Positions 44,070 through 53,793 are shown, numbered from the stretch's first letter. The stretch is 64,000 nucleotides of DNA from Burkholderiaceae bacterium (GCA_019234815.1 JAFALA010000046.1:1-64000), one strand, 5' to 3'. Numbers and translations: made by a program. The notes: generated by a model not told the origin, from the sequence alone.

Positions 44070-46065
44070 GGGCGGCCAGCAGCTGGGTACGTTGGTCTTC
44101 CACGCGCACCACCGTTGATGCGGGGATGTAGAAGTCGCGGTTGTAGTTGAAGGTGTGGGTGATCACGGCGACCAGGCAGGCGACGAAGGCGACGCCGGCG
44201 ACCAACCACATGTGCCAGATCAGGGCGAAGCCGACCAGGGCGCTGAGCGCGGCGATCACGAAGCCGGCGGCCGTGTTCTTGGGCATGTGGATGTCCACGA
44301 AGCCCTGCAGCGGACGCTGGTAGCCGTTCTGCTTCATGTCGGCCCAGGCGTCGTTGTCAAACACCACGGGCGTGAAGGCGAAGTTGTAGTCGGGCGGCGG
44401 CGAGGCCGTCGACCATTCCAGCGTGCGACCGCCCCAGGGGTCGCCGCTGACATCGCGCAACTGCTCGCGCTTCATGAAGCTGACCAGCAGCTGGATGATG
44501 AAACTGGCGATGCCCAGCGCGATCAGCACGGCGCCGAAGGCGGCGATCTGGAACCAGATCTGCAGCGAGGGGTCCTCGAAGTGGCTGAGGCGGCGCGTCA
44601 CGCCCATCAGGCCCAGCACGTACAGGGGCATGAAAGCGAAGTAGAAGCCGATGAACCAGAACCAGAACGAGCACTTGCCCCAGAACGCGTCGAGCTTGTA
44701 GCCGAAGGCCTTGGGGAACCAGAAGTTGATCGCGGCCATCACGGCAAACACCACGCCGCCGATGATGACGTTGTGGAAGTGGGCGATCAGGAACAGGCTG
44801 TTGTGCAGCACAAAGTCAGCCGGGGGCACGGCCAGCAGCACGCCGGTCATGCCGCCGATCACGAAGGTGACCATGAAGCCGATGGTCCACAGCATCGGCA
44901 CTTCGAAGCGGATGCGGCCGCGGTACATGGTGAACAGCCAGTTGAAGATCTTCGCGCCGGTGGGGATCGAGATGATCATCGTCGTGATGCCGAAGAACGA
45001 GTTCACGCTGGCGCCCGAGCCCATGGTGAAGAAGTGGTGCAGCCACACCAGGTACGACAGGATGGTGATCACGACGGTCGCGTAGACCATGGACGTATAG
45101 CCGAACAGGCGCTTGCCGCAGAAGGTCGAGACGATTTCCGAATAGACGCCGAAGCAGGGCAGCACCAGGATGTAGACCTCGGGGTGGCCCCAGATCCAGA
45201 TCAGGTTCACGTACATCATGGCGTTGCCGCCCATGTCGTTCGAGAAGAAGTTGGTGCCCAGGTAGCGGTCCATCGACAGCAGCGCCAGCACGGCGGTCAG
45301 CACCGGGAAGGCGGCGACGATCAGCACGTTGGTGCACAGCGCGGTCCAGGTGAACACCGGCATCTTCATCATGGTCATGCCGGGCGCGCGCATCTTGATG
45401 ATGGTGGCGATCAGGTTCACGCCCGACAAGAGCGTGCCCACGCCGGCGATCTGCAGCGACCAGATGTAGTAGTCCACGCCCACGTCGGGGCTGGACAAGA
45501 TGCCCGAGAGCGGCGGATAGGCCAGCCAGCCGGTGCGCGCGAACTCGCCGACGAACAGCGAAGCCATCACCAGCACCGCGCCGAAGGTGGTCATCCAGAA
45601 GCTGAAGTTGTTCAGGAAGGGGAAGGACACGTCGCGCGCGCCGATCTGCAGCGGCACGATGTAGTTCATCAGGCCGGTGACGAAGGGCATGGCCACGAAG
45701 AAGATCATGATCACGCCGTGGGCGGTGAAGATCTGGTCGTAGTGGTGCGGCGGCAGGAAGCCGGCGGCGTCGCCGAACGAGACGGCCTGCTGCGCGCGCA
45801 TCATCAGCGCGTCGGCGAAGCCGCGCAGCAGCATCACGATGCCCAGCACCATGTACATGATGCCGATGCGCTTGTGGTCGATGCTGGTGACCCAGTTGCG
45901 CCAGAACGGGCCCCACAGGCGGAAGTAGCTCATGGCGCTCACCACCGCCGCGCCGCCCAGCACCACCATGGCGAAGGTGGCCAGCAGGATAGGCTCGTGA
46001 AACGGTATGGCGTCCCAGGTCAGGCGCCCGAAGATGAGATGGGTCAGATCAGGAGAGGCTAGCAT
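44062..46065 (-). CDS. cyoB: Cytochrome bo ubiquinol oxidase subunit I
   Basis: 667-residue catalytic subunit: reduces O2 to water with haem b, haem o and CuB while pumping protons. The binuclear centre shows in [23 protein letters not shown] (CuB His plus the D-channel Glu), [10 protein letters not shown] (CuB His pair) and [12 protein letters not shown] (haem ligands). The N-terminus [17 protein letters not shown] and the full length match CyoB rather than aa3 CoxA. Spaced 12 bp from cyoA. Confidence 0.97.
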   Translation of the reverse strand: MLASPDLTHLIFGRLTWDAIPFHEPILLATFAMVVLGGAAVVSAMSYFRLWGPFWRNWVTSIDHKRIGIMYMVLGIVMLLRGFADALMMRAQQAVSFGDAAGFLPPHHYDQIFTAHGVIMIFFVAMPFVTGLMNYIVPLQIGARDVSFPFLNNFSFWMTTFGAVLVMASLFVGEFARTGWLAYPPLSGILSSPDVGVDYYIWSLQIAGVGTLLSGVNLIATIIKMRAPGMTMMKMPVFTWTALCTNVLIVAAFPVLTAVLALLSMDRYLGTNFFSNDMGGNAMMYVNLIWIWGHPEVYILVLPCFGVYSEIVSTFCGKRLFGYTSMVYATVVITILSYLVWLHHFFTMGSGASVNSFFGITTMIISIPTGAKIFNWLFTMYRGRIRFEVPMLWTIGFMVTFVIGGMTGVLLAVPPADFVLHNSLFLIAHFHNVIIGGVVFAVMAAINFWFPKAFGYKLDAFWGKCSFWFWFIGFYFAFMPLYVLGLMGVTRRLSHFEDPSLQIWFQIAAFGAVLIALGIASFIIQLLVSFMKREQLRDVSGDPWGGRTLEWSTASPPPDYNFAFTPVVFDNDAWADMKQNGYQRPLQGFVDIHMPKNTAAGFVIAALSALVGFALIWHMWLVAGVAFVACLVAVITHTFNYNRDFYIPASTVVRVEDQRTQLLAAHV

Positions 46066-46077
46066 GGTGCGTGAGGG

Positions 46078-47142
46078 TCAGAGTTGGGCAGCGGTGCCGG
46101 ACTTGCCGGCATTGGCGGCTTTGGCAGCCTGGGCCGCGAGTTCCTCGGGGGTGCAGTTCTGCGCGTCGACGATGCGGCGCTTGGCCAGCGCGCCCGGCTG
46201 CTCGCGCTCGCTGACGGTGCTGCTGCGGCCCATGCCGCCCTGGGCGTCGATGGCCATCATGTCGCTCATGCACATCTTGGACGCGTCGACGCAGCGGTTC
46301 ACCACCGCGTTGAACAGGCCCGGTGCGACCGCGGCATAGCGATGCACGGGTTCGCGCGAGCTCGGGTGCTCGAGCTGCAGGTAGGCCGCACGGTCCAGCG
46401 TGTCGCCTGCGGCCTTGGCGCTTTGCACCCAGCGCTCGAAATCGGCATCGTTCATGCCGTGGAACTTGAAATGCATGCCGGAGAAGCCCGCGCCGCTGTA
46501 GTTGGCCGACATGCCGTCGTACTCGCCGGCCTGGTTGATGACCGCGTGCAATTGCGTCTGCATGCCCGGCATGGCATAAATCTGGCCGGCCAGCGCCGGC
46601 ACGAAGAAGGAGTTCATCACCGTGCTGGCGGTGATCTTGAATTCGATCGGACGATCCACCGGCGCCACCAGCTCGTTGACCACGGCGATGCCCTGCTCGG
46701 GGTAGATGAACAGCCACTTCCAGTCCAGTGCGACGACCTGCACCTCCAGCGGCTTGACGCCGGCGGGAATGGCGCGCTTGTCGTCCAGGCGCTGCAGCGG
46801 GCGGAAGGGGTCCAGCGTGTGGGTGCTGATCCAGGTCAGCAGGCCCAGGGCGATGATGATCAGCAGCGGCGCGCCCCAGATCACGACTTCCAGGCGCGTC
46901 GAATGGTCCCAATCCGGCGCATAGGTGGCCGACTTGTTCGACTGGCGATACCGCCATGCGAACAGCAGGGTCAATGCAATCACGGGCACGATGATGAGCA
47001 GCATCAGCAGCGTCGAGACCACGATGAGGTGGCCCTGCTGCTGGGCGATGTCACCCGCCGGGTGCATGACGACCGTGTTGCACCCCGTTAACAGGATGGC
47101 AGGGAAAAGGAGCAGTCCGCGGAGAGGCTTGAGTGAGATCAT
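46078..47142 (-). CDS. cyoA: Cytochrome bo ubiquinol oxidase subunit II (lipoprotein)
   Basis: 354 residues. Lipobox LLTGC at about residue 21, two membrane helices, then a periplasmic cupredoxin domain. The CuA cysteines of cytochrome c oxidases are absent; the segment reads SANYSGAGFSGMHFKFHGMND, as in quinol oxidases. The C-terminal part (VHRYAAVAPGLFNAVVNRCVDASKMCMSDMMAID) is the COX-ARM-like tail. First gene of an apparent cyoABCD-SURF1-regB-regA transcript. No cyoE (haem O synthase) is nearby. Confidence 0.96.
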   Translation of the reverse strand: MISLKPLRGLLLFPAILLTGCNTVVMHPAGDIAQQQGHLIVVSTLLMLLIIVPVIALTLLFAWRYRQSNKSATYAPDWDHSTRLEVVIWGAPLLIIIALGLLTWISTHTLDPFRPLQRLDDKRAIPAGVKPLEVQVVALDWKWLFIYPEQGIAVVNELVAPVDRPIEFKITASTVMNSFFVPALAGQIYAMPGMQTQLHAVINQAGEYDGMSANYSGAGFSGMHFKFHGMNDADFERWVQSAKAAGDTLDRAAYLQLEHPSSREPVHRYAAVAPGLFNAVVNRCVDASKMCMSDMMAIDAQGGMGRSSTVSEREQPGALAKRRIVDAQNCTPEELAAQAAKAANAGKSGTAAQL

Positions 47143-47226
47143 TCCAGTGAAGAGCCGTGTGTGCTAACGACCGAGAAAGAGGCCGCTAGGGAATCTACTA
47201 GGTGTGGAAAGTACTGACGATTGGAC

Positions 47227-47287
47227 GTTTTGTCCTATGTCAAAACTACGCCACGCCGTCCGCTCATGGCGGGCGGCGCGACAAAAC
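47227..47287. promoter_or_regulatory. Three GNCAAAAC motifs in the cyoA/transporter intergenic region
   Basis: GGACAAAAC on the minus strand (47227-47235), TGTCAAAAC (47238-47246) and GCGACAAAAC (47278-47287). The first two form an almost back-to-back pair. GCGNC-type half-sites are known for RegA/RegR-family regulators, and regBA is in the cyo transcript. Recognition here is only an inference. Confidence 0.35.
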
Positions 47288-47306
47288 AGATACGAGAGGC
47301 AAAACC

Positions 47307-48665
47307 ATGAGCAGCTTCACCCCTTCCGTCGCCGGCCATTCCAGTTCGCTGTCCCAGGGCACGCCCCCGTCTCCCGGCAGGCAGACCCAGGGCACGGGCC
47401 ACGGCCCCGAGCGCATCGCACCAGGAGAAATCGCGGTCGGCGTGGTCATCGGCCGGGCGTCCGAGTATTTCGACTTCTTCGTCTACGGCATCGCCTCGGT
47501 GCTGGTGTTCCCCTCGGTGTTCTTTCCGATGGCGGCCAAGCTGGACGGCACCCTGCTGGCTTTCGTGGTGTTCTCGTTCGCCTTCATCGCGCGCCCCATA
47601 GGCTCGGCGGCCTTCATGCACATCCAGCGGCGCTTTGGCCGCGAGACCAAGCTCACGGCAGCCCTGTTCCTGCTGGGCATCTCGACCGCCGGCATCGCCT
47701 TCCTGCCCACCTACGCCAGCCTCGGCATGGTGTCGGTGGTGCTGCTGTCGCTGCTGCGCGTCGGCCAGGGCCTGGCGCTGGGCGGCGCCTGGGACGGCTT
47801 GCCCTCGCTGCTGGCGCTGAATGCGCCCCCCAACAAGCGCGGCTGGTACGCGATGATGGGCCAGCTCGGCGCCCCGATCGGCTTTGCGCTGGCCGCCGGG
47901 CTGTTCTCGTACCTGCTGGCCAATGTGTCGGAAGAGGATTTCCTGGTCTGGGGCTGGCGCTATCCGTTCTACGTGGCGTTTGCGATCAATGTCGTGGCCT
48001 TGTTCGCGCGGCTGCGCCTGGTGACCACCGATGAGTACGCCCACCTGCTCGACGAGCGCGAGCTGGAACCCGTCAGCGTCGGCGAGCTGGTGAGCACGCA
48101 AGGCCGCAACCTGATCATCGGCGCCCTGGCGGCGCTGGCCAGCTATGCGCTGTTCCATCTGGTGACGGTGTTCCCCTTGTCCTGGATCAGCCTGTACTCG
48201 CAGCGCTCGATCAGCGAATTCCTGCATGTGCAGATCGCAGGCGCGGCGCTGGCGACTGTCGGTATCGTGCTGTCCGGGCTGATCGCCGACCGCTTCGGCC
48301 GCCGCAACACCCTGGGCGCGCTGGCCGCGCTGATCGCCGTGTTCAGCGCCTTCGCACCGCATCTGCTCGACGGCGGCGATTGGGGCCAGAACATCTTCAT
48401 CCTGCTCGGCTTTGCGCTGCTGGGCCTGTCCTACGGCCAGGCCGCGGGTGCGGTGACGGCCAATTTCTCGGCCCGGTACCGCTACTCGGGCGCGGCGCTG
48501 ACCTCCGACCTGGCCTGGCTGGTCGGCGCCGGCTTTGCGCCGCTGGTGGCCCTAGGCCTGTCGGCCCACTTCGGCCTGGCCTATGTGAGCGTGTACCTGT
48601 TGTCGGGCGCCGCAGGTACGCTGGCGGCGCTGAGCGTCAACCGTGCGCTGGAGATTCGCGACTGA
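47307..48665 (+). CDS. MHS-type MFS transporter with eroded signature motifs
   Basis: 452 residues, 12 membrane helices, MHS (ProP/KgtP/ShiA) group: ASEYFDFFVYGIASVLVFPSVFFP at helix 1 and NAPPNKRGWYAMMGQLGAPIGFALAAG after helix 4. Compared with the paralogue at 52504, the helix 2-3 loop has lost GDRxGR (HIQRRFGRETKLTAALF), and GGEWGG reads GGAWDG. The second loop, ADRFGRRNTL, is kept. The start ATG 47307 has GAGAGG upstream. A cytoplasmic Ser/Gly/Pro-rich leader of about 40 residues is unusual. The substrate is unknown. Divergent from cyoA. Confidence 0.87.
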   Translation: MSSFTPSVAGHSSSLSQGTPPSPGRQTQGTGHGPERIAPGEIAVGVVIGRASEYFDFFVYGIASVLVFPSVFFPMAAKLDGTLLAFVVFSFAFIARPIGSAAFMHIQRRFGRETKLTAALFLLGISTAGIAFLPTYASLGMVSVVLLSLLRVGQGLALGGAWDGLPSLLALNAPPNKRGWYAMMGQLGAPIGFALAAGLFSYLLANVSEEDFLVWGWRYPFYVAFAINVVALFARLRLVTTDEYAHLLDERELEPVSVGELVSTQGRNLIIGALAALASYALFHLVTVFPLSWISLYSQRSISEFLHVQIAGAALATVGIVLSGLIADRFGRRNTLGALAALIAVFSAFAPHLLDGGDWGQNIFILLGFALLGLSYGQAAGAVTANFSARYRYSGAALTSDLAWLVGAGFAPLVALGLSAHFGLAYVSVYLLSGAAGTLAALSVNRALEIRD

Positions 48666-48710
48666 GACCGGCCGCCCCGGGCCGGCACTGGCCCGCGGGG
48701 ATGCCTTTCT

Positions 48711-49751
48711 TCAGCCGGGCTCGACGGCCGCGGCAAAGCTGCGGTCCAACCATTGATAGGACGGCATGAGGCGCAGGTCCTGCAGGAGCGCCTCGGGTTC
48801 GGCCTGGCCCCCCGGCAGGAGCTGCAGCTTGCTGACCTGATCGGCTTCGCGCAATGCGGCGCCCAGCGTGCTGTCGGTGGCCGGCGAGGCCGGCATCGAC
48901 AGGCTCGCGATCGCCTGCGCGACCTCGGCGGGAAACTCCCAGTCGCGCGCCAGCTGCGCGGCAATCTTCAGGCCGACCTCGGACAGGCCGTCGTGAAAGG
49001 CCTGCGATTGCGGTGCCGGGCCGGTGGCAAAACTCTGATCGAGAATCCTCAGCGTCGGCAGCAGGCCGCAGCCCAGCAGGGTGCCGGCCAGGTAGGCGTT
49101 GAACTCCTGGCCCTGGCCCTTCATCAGGAAGCTGCAGGCCGCCGCGCAGCGCGCCGACAGGTCCCAGAGCAGCGCCGTCGCCGTACGGCTGAAGCGGCCC
49201 TGCTGCGCATTGAAGACCGGCCGCATCGCCGCCTGCACGATCACTTTTTCCAGGCCCATCTGGCCCAGCGTCATCACGGCGTCCTGCAGGTCGGCAATCT
49301 CCTTGCCGCGCCGGTAGTAGGAGGAGTTGGCCAGGCGGATCACTTCACCCATCAGCGCCGGGTCGCGCGCCACCTGCTCGGTGATCTCGCGGGCCGACAC
49401 GTTGTCGCGCCGCACCAGGCCCATCAGGCGCGGCAGCACGGCCGGCATGCGCGGCAGGAAGTCCTGGCTCTTGCGCTGCACCAGCGCCTCGCCCAGCCGG
49501 CGCAGGACTTGCTGCTCGGCCTCGGTCATCTCCAGCGTCGCCAGCACCGGCACGCCCAGCATGAGGGCGCTGAAACGCCGGTTCAGCACGGGCGCCAGAT
49601 CGACGGCAGGCAGCACCGGCTCCGCCACGACATCCATGGTGATCTGCTCAGTAGCAGGCCATTCCGTGAGCGCGACCGCAGGAGCCGCGGCCTGATGCTC
49701 GACTTTTGCTTCCGACTTGACGCCGGTGCGCGCTTTCAGCCATTTCCACAT
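48711..49751 (-). CDS. HDOD-domain signalling protein
   Basis: 346 residues. The HDOD core (about 85-285) starts FLPRMPAVLPRLMGLVRRDNVSAREITEQVARDPALMGEVIRLANSSYYRRGKEIADLQDAVMTLGQMGLEKVI, the usual pattern. The HD metal residues are not all present, as is normal for HDOD. The N-terminus has a variable leader without signal peptide. HDOD proteins act in signalling and stress regulation by protein contacts. Stand-alone gene, convergent with the MHS transporter. Confidence 0.88.
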   Translation of the reverse strand: MWKWLKARTGVKSEAKVEHQAAAPAVALTEWPATEQITMDVVAEPVLPAVDLAPVLNRRFSALMLGVPVLATLEMTEAEQQVLRRLGEALVQRKSQDFLPRMPAVLPRLMGLVRRDNVSAREITEQVARDPALMGEVIRLANSSYYRRGKEIADLQDAVMTLGQMGLEKVIVQAAMRPVFNAQQGRFSRTATALLWDLSARCAAACSFLMKGQGQEFNAYLAGTLLGCGLLPTLRILDQSFATGPAPQSQAFHDGLSEVGLKIAAQLARDWEFPAEVAQAIASLSMPASPATDSTLGAALREADQVSKLQLLPGGQAEPEALLQDLRLMPSYQWLDRSFAAAVEPG

Positions 49752-49838
49752 GAGAAAGAACCACCGATTGCAAAGCGTCGGAGGTTAGCAGAGCCGGGCA
49801 GCACTGCATGGCAAGAATCGCCCTGATCAAAGAAGCCC

Positions 49839-49866
49839 GAAAAAAAAAGCCCGCATCAGCGGGCTT
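49839..49866 (-). terminator. Rho-independent terminator of the S53 peptidase gene
   Basis: Stem AAGCCCGC (49847-49854), loop ATCA, stem GCGGGCTT (49859-49866). On the minus strand it is followed by a run of nine or so T. It sits about 23 bp after the peptidase stop. Confidence 0.9.
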
Positions 49867-49889
49867 CGGTGGCGGGCCGGGTCGGCGGC

Positions 49890-51947
49890 TCAATGCGCGC
49901 TGATCTTGACCGTGTAGGTGCCCTGGCCGGTGGCGCCGGTGACCGTGTCCTTGGCGTTGATCACCACCGCATAGCTGCCGGCGACGGCCTTGGACCACAC
50001 CACATTGCTGCCGGACAGGCTCATGCCCGAGGGCGCGCCGCTCAAGCTCAGGCTGACGGCATTGCCGGCGGCGTTGCTGACCATGACCGGCACCGAAATC
50101 GCCATGCCGGCGGTCGCCGTCACTGTGCCGGTAGCGACCACGGGATTGGCGACCGCAACGGTCAGAACATAGACGCCCTTGGCACTGACGCCCGCGCTGT
50201 TGGTGGCTGTCACGGTGATGCTGTAGCTGCCCTTGACCGGCGCCGCCCAGTTCAGCACGCCGCCGCTGCTGACGCTCATGCCTGAGGGTGCGCCCGACAG
50301 GGTGTAGTTCAAGGTCGACGAGACGCCCGTCGCCGCCGGCTGCGTGACGCCCAGCGACACGGACAGGCTCTTGCCGGCGTAGACCGTGAGGCTGCCTCCG
50401 GGCACGACGGGCGCAGGCACCACCGCAGCGGCGGCCTTGCTGCCCGCGAGCGCGGACAACAAGGTTCCGGCGTTCGGCGTGCCCAGGCCGGTCGGCGCGT
50501 CGTAGCCCGCCTTGGCGGCGCACCAGGCGCAGGCGCCGTCGTTGCCGCTGACGATGTCATCGAAGGCGCTGGCATACAGCGAGGCATTGGCCGCCACCGT
50601 TTGATAGAGCGCGGTCTGCGGCGTCACCAGCGTCGATTGGCTGGCGGCCACACGCATGGCATTGGCCACGGCGGTGAGCGCCGCCCATTGCGGCGTGGCC
50701 AAGCTGGTGCCGCCGCATGCATACCAGGTGGTGCTGCCGCCAGGCGCGGTCACTGCCACGTACTGGCCGGTGTTGGGGTCGGCGTTGAAGGCCACGTCGG
50801 CCGCCACGCGCATCAGCGGCGTGGTCTGTCCGCTCACGGACACACCGCCCTGGTAGCTCGGACGCGCCTCGAAGGCGCTGATGCCGCCGCCCGTCTTGGA
50901 CCACGTCACTTCCGAGCGCGTGCCGCTGCCGCTGTAGCTCAGGGAGGTGCCGCCCACGGCCACCACGTTGGGCGAGGACGAAGGCCAGCCGACACCGCTG
51001 CCGCTGTCGCCGGTGGCGGCGAAATAGCTCATGCCGTTGCCGGTGAAAAGGCTGTCATAGCTGGTTTCCCAGGACCCCTCGGGCGAGGCGAAACTCATCG
51101 ACACCACGCCAGGGCCCATGGCATTGATCAGCTTCAGCGCGCCGCCGATGGCGACATTGGAAGGCGTCGCCACCTCGACGAGCACGATGCGAGCCAGGGG
51201 CGCGATGGCATGGCTCCATTGCACGTCCAGCGCGATTTCCGTCGCCCAGCCCGAATCGTAGGCCGGTGCGCTGCTCGCGGCCGCGCCGCTGCTGCTGACA
51301 TAGACCAGCGAAAACGTGCAGCCCGACTTGGATGCCGGCGCGCTCGCCGCTTGCAACGTGCAGGCGGGCAGGCCGAAGCGGCTGCTGAAGGTGTTCAGGT
51401 CCGCCAGCGCATTGGGGTTGTCGTTCGAATCGAGGATGTAGATGGTTTGTCCGGCACCCAGCGCCGCCGCCGCGGAGGCCGACAAACCGCTGTAGCTGGT
51501 CGGCAGCGTCGAGAATCCGTAGGCCGCGCGAATCTGCGCCGGCGTATAGACCGTGGCGGCCGTGCCGCTGCTGCCCTGCGCCGACACGCCTTGCGTGGGG
51601 CGGCGGGACAGGAAGGACTGCACCTTGTCCTCGGTCAGTCGGGCGGTATCGATGCCCTCGAATTGGGCCGGCACGATTTCGGCGTGCGGCGGCTGCGCGG
51701 CCGAGCTGCTGCTGCCGTCGGCATCCAGAGCGCCCGGTTCGGCCAAGGCCATGGGCAGACGGTGGAAGGTCGGCTGCACCGCCACCACGGGCACCGACTC
51801 GACCTGGGCGCCGGCAGTCGGCGCGGCCGTGGAAGCGGTGGCCGTGGCAGACGACGCAGCCGGCGCGTCACCCCCGCCGCATCCGCTCAACAGCGCGGCC
51901 GCAGCCACGCCAAGCGCCAGAACCTCAAGACTTGCGGGGTACTTCAA
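49890..51947 (-). CDS. S53 (sedolisin/pseudomonalisin-like) peptidase lipoprotein with Ig-like repeats
   Basis: 685 residues from TTG 51947, supported by AGGGAGAG five bases upstream. The lipobox LLSGC near residue 23 is followed by an Ala/Ser-rich stretch, then the catalytic domain (about 130-490). Visible residues are Glu and Asp in WATEIALDVQWSHA, oxyanion Asp in AATGDSGSG and Ser in GGTSLATPQWA. The carboxy end of that domain has the usual Ca-site region (DIVSGNDGACAWC, GYDAPTGLGTPN). Two Ig-like repeats follow, each with LSGAPSGMS. A recognisable activation pro-domain is not evident before YTPAQIRAAYGF. Likely surface or periplasmic acid endopeptidase. Confidence 0.88.
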   Translation of the reverse strand: MKYPASLEVLALGVAAAALLSGCGGGDAPAASSATATASTAAPTAGAQVESVPVVAVQPTFHRLPMALAEPGALDADGSSSSAAQPPHAEIVPAQFEGIDTARLTEDKVQSFLSRRPTQGVSAQGSSGTAATVYTPAQIRAAYGFSTLPTSYSGLSASAAAALGAGQTIYILDSNDNPNALADLNTFSSRFGLPACTLQAASAPASKSGCTFSLVYVSSSGAAASSAPAYDSGWATEIALDVQWSHAIAPLARIVLVEVATPSNVAIGGALKLINAMGPGVVSMSFASPEGSWETSYDSLFTGNGMSYFAATGDSGSGVGWPSSSPNVVAVGGTSLSYSGSGTRSEVTWSKTGGGISAFEARPSYQGGVSVSGQTTPLMRVAADVAFNADPNTGQYVAVTAPGGSTTWYACGGTSLATPQWAALTAVANAMRVAASQSTLVTPQTALYQTVAANASLYASAFDDIVSGNDGACAWCAAKAGYDAPTGLGTPNAGTLLSALAGSKAAAAVVPAPVVPGGSLTVYAGKSLSVSLGVTQPAATGVSSTLNYTLSGAPSGMSVSSGGVLNWAAPVKGSYSITVTATNSAGVSAKGVYVLTVAVANPVVATGTVTATAGMAISVPVMVSNAAGNAVSLSLSGAPSGMSLSGSNVVWSKAVAGSYAVVINAKDTVTGATGQGTYTVKISAH

Positions 51948-52239
51948 AAAACTCTCCCTGTACGACCACGGCGCCGGCAAGCTCGGGGCGGCTGCATGCC
52001 GCCTGCCATGCGCCCCGTGCGAACCCGCTGGTTCGCGACTTCAAAGGCGCGGCAATCCCGATACCCTGCAGTACCGCGACTGGCACGCCATCACGCCGGC
52101 CAAGCCGGGTGTGGACAGGCTCGACCCGTGCCCATGCAGGCATCCGGCTCCGCCAGGCGCTGTTGCCACGGCTGGCCTGCAGGCACAAGGCCTGAGTGGC
52201 GAGCAGCAGCAGAGCAGCGAGTGCAGTCAAGTCAGACAT
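51925..52239 (-). CDS. Small exported or membrane-anchored hypothetical protein
   Basis: 104 residues. MSDLTALAALLLLATQALCLQASRG is a signal-anchor-like segment, preceded by GGAG eight bases before the ATG at 52239. The rest (ARVEPVHTRLGRRDGVPVAVLQGIGIAAPLKSRTSGFARGAWQAACSRP) matches no family I know. It ends 23 bases inside the S53 peptidase gene, which could couple translation of that TTG-started gene. It may be only a spurious frame in the peptidase leader. Confidence 0.35.
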   Translation of the reverse strand: MSDLTALAALLLLATQALCLQASRGNSAWRSRMPAWARVEPVHTRLGRRDGVPVAVLQGIGIAAPLKSRTSGFARGAWQAACSRPELAGAVVVQGEFFEVPRKS

Positions 52240-52503
52240 GGAGAAACTCCAGACCCATCCGTCGAACAGCGGGAAAAAACGCCCGCTTCTTTTCGACAGC
52301 GCCAGTGTGCAGGCAAACCGGGCGCTCCACACAAACCCGGCTGACGGGCGGCGTGCCGTAAATCACGTCATCCGCCACTCCAAACCGACACAGTCGTAAC
52401 AAGCTGCAAGCCAGCCCCATGCAAACACGAAGACTGCCCGCTGGCCGCGTCAAGTATTCTGCGAGCCCACGCCCCTACACTCTCGATACCGAGCGCCAAG
52501 CCC

Positions 52504-53793
52504 ATGAGTCCAGATCCGTCCCTGTCAGCCCCGGCCAACTCCACGCGGCGCGTGCTGTTTGCCAGCCTGATTGGCACCACCATCGAGTTCTTCGATTTCT
52601 ACATCTACGCCACGGCTGCCGTGCTGGTGTTTCCCAAGCTGTTCTTCCCGGCCAGCGACCCCACCTCGGCCACCTTGCAATCGCTGGCGACCTTCGCGCT
52701 GGCCTTCTTTGCCCGGCCGGTGGGTTCGGCCCTGTTCGGCCATTTCGGCGATCGCGTCGGCCGCAAGGCCACGCTGGTGGCGGCCTTGCTGACCATGGGG
52801 CTGTCGACGGTGGTCATCGGCCTGCTGCCGGTCTATGCCTCCATCGGCGTGACGGCGCCCCTGCTGCTGGCGCTGTGCCGCTTCGGGCAGGGGCTGGGGC
52901 TGGGCGGCGAGTGGGGCGGCGCCGTGCTGTTGGCGACCGAAAATGCCCCGGCGCACCGGCGTGCCTGGTACGGCATGTTTCCGCAGCTGGGCGCCCCCAT
53001 CGGCTTCCTGCTCAGCAGCGGCATCTTCCTGCTGCTGAGCAACATCCTCAGCGACGCGCAATTCTTTGCCTACGGCTGGCGCATTCCCTTTCTGGCCAGC
53101 GCCCTGCTGGTCTGGGTCGGCCTGTACGTGCGGCTGCGACTGCAGGAAACACCGGCATTCCTGAAGGCCATTGAGGGCAAGCAGCGCGTCAAGCTGCCCA
53201 TCCTCAGCGTCGTGACGCGGCACCCCTTGATGCTGGTGCTGGGCACCTTTGCCGCCATCGCGACCTTCGTACTGTTCTACCTGATGACGGTCTTTGCGCT
53301 CAGCTGGGGCACCTCGGCGCTACATTACCCGCGCACGCAGTTCCTGGTCTGGCAGATGATCGCCGTGCTGTTCTTCGGCGCCGGCATCCCGCTTTCGGCC
53401 GTGCTGGCCGACCGCATCGGCCGCCAGAGCACGCTGGTGCTGGCCAGCCTGTGCATCCTGGTGTTCGGCCTGGTGTTCGAGCCGCTGTTTTCTGCCGGCG
53501 ACCCATTGGGCTGCGTGGCCTTCCTGTCGACCGGACTTTTCCTGATGGGCCTGACCTACGGGCCGCTGGGCACGGCGCTGGCCGAGCTGTTCCCGACCGC
53601 CGTGCGCTACACCGGCGCGTCCCTGACCTTCAACCTGGCCGGCATCCTGGGCGCCTCGCTGGCGCCCTACGCCGCCACCTGGCTGGCCAGCCATTTCGGC
53701 CTGGCCTATGTGGGCTACTACCTGTCGGCAGCGGCGGGCATCACCCTGGTCGCGCTGCTGGGCATACGCCAGCGGCACGTGCACGCCATCTGA
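52504..53793 (+). CDS. MHS-type MFS transporter (ProP/KgtP/ShiA-like)
   Basis: 429 residues, 12 membrane helices. Canonical MHS motifs are present: GTTIEFFDFYIYATAAVLVFPKLFFP, GHFGDRVGRKATLVAAL, RFGQGLGLGGEWGGAVLLATENAPAHRRAWYGMFPQLGAPIGF and LADRIGRQSTLVLASL. Probable proton-coupled uptake of a carboxylate, compatible osmolyte or aromatic acid; the motif does not specify which. It is a clear paralogue of the transporter at 47307. Divergent from the peptidase genes across 264 bp in which I see no firm promoter. Confidence 0.9.
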   Translation: MSPDPSLSAPANSTRRVLFASLIGTTIEFFDFYIYATAAVLVFPKLFFPASDPTSATLQSLATFALAFFARPVGSALFGHFGDRVGRKATLVAALLTMGLSTVVIGLLPVYASIGVTAPLLLALCRFGQGLGLGGEWGGAVLLATENAPAHRRAWYGMFPQLGAPIGFLLSSGIFLLLSNILSDAQFFAYGWRIPFLASALLVWVGLYVRLRLQETPAFLKAIEGKQRVKLPILSVVTRHPLMLVLGTFAAIATFVLFYLMTVFALSWGTSALHYPRTQFLVWQMIAVLFFGAGIPLSAVLADRIGRQSTLVLASLCILVFGLVFEPLFSAGDPLGCVAFLSTGLFLMGLTYGPLGTALAELFPTAVRYTGASLTFNLAGILGASLAPYAATWLASHFGLAYVGYYLSAAAGITLVALLGIRQRHVHAI

